A stretch of 6,990 bases of DNA from Gammaproteobacteria bacterium. Its GTDB lineage: Bacteria > Pseudomonadota > Gammaproteobacteria > Pseudomonadales > Pseudohongiellaceae. Below are positions 5,448 through 6,990 of this stretch, one piece after another (position 1 is the stretch's first letter; each line of letters opens with the position of its first letter). Below the pieces are notes generated by a model. That model saw only the letters and a list, made by a program, of their open reading frames with translations, searched no databases and was not told the DNA's origin. The translations under genes were made by a program, and so were the position numbers. Location: assembly GCA_003514305.1 (NCBI GenBank), contig DORE01000023.1:1-6990 (forward strand), written 5' to 3'.

Positions 5448-6583
5448 GTGCGCCGGTCGATACAAAAGAGGGAAAGCTAATACTAGATTCCCACAAGCTG
5501 TCATATCATATGGACAGGGTGAGCGCCTGGGAGGCGGGTGATAGAATCGCACCTATTAGCGTAGATATGTCCCTCACTCGAGCATGCGGCGCCATGTGCA
5601 CATTCTGCTACGCGATGGTTCAAGAATCGCAAGAGCGAAGCAGTATTAAGACACCTGCTGCTTTGAATCTTGTCGAGGATTTCGAAAAAATTGGGGTTCG
5701 AAGCGTTTCTCTGGTCTCTGACGGCGAGAGCACTCTGTCGAAAGCATACGTGCCGTTTATACAATACGCACATGCTGCTGGAATAGATGTTGGAAATGGA
5801 ACAAACGCCTGGGAGTGGGAGGCTGACAAGATAGAGCAGGTCTTACCGTATCTGACGTGGGTAAGGTTCACTGTTGCCGCAGGGCGGCCACAAACGTATG
5901 CAAAGATGATGTTCAAGGGCCCTGAGCACACGGATGTTTTTGATAGGGCGATGGAAAACATACGATACGCAGTAGCTCTCAAACGTAAGAAGAACTTGAA
6001 GGTCACACTAGGTATTCAAATGGTACTGATGCCGGGTATGGCTGATGAAATACTGCCATTTGCCAAACTTGGCATAGATCTAGGAGTCGACTATGCGGTG
6101 ATTAAGCACTGCTCGGATGATGAGCAAGGGTCATTAGCAATCGACTACTCTAGATACGAGGAGATGTATTCCACCTTGAGTAAGGCGGAGGACATGAGCA
6201 CCGACGCCACGAAAATAATCGTCAAGTGGGACAAAATAAATGACGGCGACAAGCCGCCGTACAAGCGCTATTACGGCCCTCAGTTCCTATTACAAATAAG
6301 CGGCAGCGGCTTAGTAGCCCCAGCGGGAATGTTCTTTAATGCAAAATACTCGAAATTTCACATTGGTAACTATGCTGAAGAAAGATTTTTTGATATTTGG
6401 AAGTCGGATCACTACTGGAGGGTCATGGAGTATCTCAGCTCTCCAAGCTTCGATGCTCAAACCATGATGGGCACACTGCCAATCGCTCATTATGTAAACA
6501 TCGCATTGGACCGACATGTTAGAGGAATCGAACGCTTAAGACCTGGAGAAAACCCCAAGCCGCTTCATCATAATTTTTTATAA
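5444..6583 (+). CDS. Radical SAM enzyme with a SPASM-like but cysteine-poor C-terminus
   Basis: This enzyme should cleave S-adenosylmethionine with a [4Fe-4S] cluster to start radical chemistry. The cluster motif CxxxCxxC is at Cys48, Cys52 and Cys55, followed by Tyr56. The SAM-binding GE motif is Gly94-Glu95 in SDGES. The partial TIM barrel spans about residues 38-260. Near the C-terminus, IGNY (307-310) and FFDIWKSDHYWRVMEYL (315-331) look like the GN...IW...R segment of SPASM/twitch domains, yet the expected cysteines are absent. The only other Cys is 223. It therefore seems to bind one cluster. The 379-residue length is normal. The gene overlaps the small unknown gene by 4 bases and ends the tight cluster. 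Radical SAM enzymes can act on sugars (DesII in desosamine synthesis), peptides or other small molecules; the neighbours favour a sugar or precursor (inference). Confidence 0.92.
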   Translation: MSAPVDTKEGKLILDSHKLSYHMDRVSAWEAGDRIAPISVDMSLTRACGAMCTFCYAMVQESQERSSIKTPAALNLVEDFEKIGVRSVSLVSDGESTLSKAYVPFIQYAHAAGIDVGNGTNAWEWEADKIEQVLPYLTWVRFTVAAGRPQTYAKMMFKGPEHTDVFDRAMENIRYAVALKRKKNLKVTLGIQMVLMPGMADEILPFAKLGIDLGVDYAVIKHCSDDEQGSLAIDYSRYEEMYSTLSKAEDMSTDATKIIVKWDKINDGDKPPYKRYYGPQFLLQISGSGLVAPAGMFFNAKYSKFHIGNYAEERFFDIWKSDHYWRVMEYLSSPSFDAQTMMGTLPIAHYVNIALDRHVRGIERLRPGENPKPLHHNFL

Positions 6584-6759
6584 GACTACACTAACCAATA
6601 AAGTCTAGAGGCTTATCACTAGAAACGTTTGGCCAGAGGTTTATGGCCGTCAGGTCAAACTCCAATAGGTCATTTGAATTCAGGTAAAACGCTCCGCTCA
6701 GCCGCTTAGATAACAGCGCAACCTCAAACAGGCAAAGGCAAAACAGGCACCCTGAAAAG
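6584..6759 (+). other. 176-base spacer without a convincing gene
   Basis: No intrinsic terminator and no convincing promoter are visible. It has short internal repeats (ACAGGCA twice and AGGCAAA twice within 6728-6749) and a weak inverted pair TCTAG/CTAGA near its start. The minus strand is open through the whole spacer and into the next gene, but that frame has no recognisable protein features. The next gene may be transcribed by read-through. Confidence 0.5.
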
Positions 6760-6990
6760 ATGACATTTAGCAATAGCACCGCAGAATTTGAGCAAATCCT
6801 CAGAGCCAGTGCTTTCAAAAAAAAAGGTGGGGATCCCATCAGTCAATCTGACGGAATAAATGCAGCTCTAGCGTTATTAAGAGATCTGAGACAATCCAAA
6901 AAATCACTCTACGTCATTGGTAATGGTGGTAGTGCCGCAGTAGCGAGCCACATAGTTAACGACTTCTGCAATGGAGCCAACCTGAAAGCA
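6760..6990 (+). CDS. SIS-domain sugar-phosphate isomerase, GmhA-like, 3'-truncated by the window edge
   Basis: The first 77 residues of a SIS (sugar isomerase) domain protein are visible. The phosphosugar-binding signature IGNGGSAAVASH lies at residues 53-64, followed by NDF, as in sedoheptulose-7-phosphate isomerases (GmhA family), which make D-glycero-D-manno-heptose 7-phosphate as the first step to ADP- or GDP-heptose. About 50 residues before the signature is the usual N-terminal helical region for this family. The start is the only ATG, GTG or TTG in a frame that opens at 6688; the Shine-Dalgarno match is weak (GAAAAG just before it). Codons 20-22 form a run of nine A residues. It follows the radical SAM gene after 176 bases in the same direction. 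Other SIS enzymes (DiaA-like, arabinose-5-phosphate isomerase) are possible, but the motif fits GmhA-like proteins best. Confidence 0.85.
   Translation, partial: MTFSNSTAEFEQILRASAFKKKGGDPISQSDGINAALALLRDLRQSKKSLYVIGNGGSAAVASHIVNDFCNGANLKA
6817..6825 (+). repeat. A9 homopolymer inside the SIS gene
   Basis: Nine consecutive A residues encode three lysines (residues 20-22) near the N-terminus of the SIS-domain protein. They are followed by GGTGGGG, so a slip of one base would shift the frame before the catalytic signature. Such tracts can cause replication or transcription slippage; whether this one does cannot be judged from one sequence. Confidence 0.6.

Noticed and set aside
5106..6583. RiPP system (small precursor plus radical SAM/SPASM enzyme)
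   Set aside because: The small protein has no Cys, no leader/core division and a globular-looking sequence. The radical SAM tail lacks SPASM cysteines, and no peptidase or transporter is visible.
6674..6711. Promoter candidate TTGAAT ... TTAGAT before the SIS gene
   Set aside because: The spacer between the hexamers is 26 bases, far from the usual 16-18, and neither element is otherwise convincing.
6591..6839. Minus-strand open frame of 82 codons covering the spacer after the radical SAM gene
   Set aside because: It overlaps the well-supported start of the SIS gene, has no recognisable motif, and its N-terminal half is only the reverse of that gene. A degraded remnant in the spacer cannot be excluded but has no positive support.
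1..6990. CRISPR array, tRNA/rRNA gene, insertion sequence or attachment site
   Set aside because: No regularly spaced repeats, no RNA gene signature, no transposase-like protein and no terminal repeats were seen; almost all of the window is accounted for by the listed genes.

Overview
The window looks like a flagellar locus of a Gram-negative, motile proteobacterium, probably gamma- or betaproteobacterial. Two short flagellins of proteobacterial type lie in tandem, and the second has a well-spaced sigma-54 (-24/-12) promoter. Base composition looks intermediate by eye. I cannot name the species from the sequence alone.

Layout, all genes on the + strand. Bases 1-601 hold the 3' part of a first flagellin gene, closed by a strong intrinsic terminator (632-662). 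The spacer 663-1063 has no gene. It carries a perfect inverted repeat (735-754), a weak sigma-28-like candidate (879-906), the sigma-54 promoter (936-950), a leader that can fold into a long nested stem (974-1028) and a good Shine-Dalgarno site. Bases 1064-1933 are a complete flagellin of 289 residues. A 209-base spacer with no obvious terminator but a perfect TATAAT follows.

Then comes a tight four-gene cluster: a class I PLP aminotransferase (2143-3312), an acetolactate-synthase-like thiamine-diphosphate enzyme (3328-5097), a 113-residue protein I do not recognise (5106-5447) and a radical SAM enzyme (5444-6583). Gaps are 15 and 8 bases, then a 4-base ATGA overlap. After 176 bases without a convincing gene, a SIS-domain sugar-phosphate isomerase resembling GmhA begins at 6760 and runs off the window.

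Inference: the genes after the flagellins look like the start of a flagellin (or surface polysaccharide) modification island. The aminotransferase could interconvert an amino acid and a 2-oxo acid. The ThDP enzyme could decarboxylate a 2-oxo acid and add the carbon unit to an acceptor, as the sugar-branching enzyme YerE does. The radical SAM enzyme with its coupled small partner could carry out a radical step on the sugar or precursor, and the SIS protein could start a heptose-like sugar pathway. No glycosyltransferase, nucleotide-sugar enzyme or Maf protein is visible here, so the link to flagellin rests on position only. The combination of ThDP enzyme, unknown small protein and radical SAM enzyme without auxiliary-cluster cysteines is the best candidate for something undescribed.
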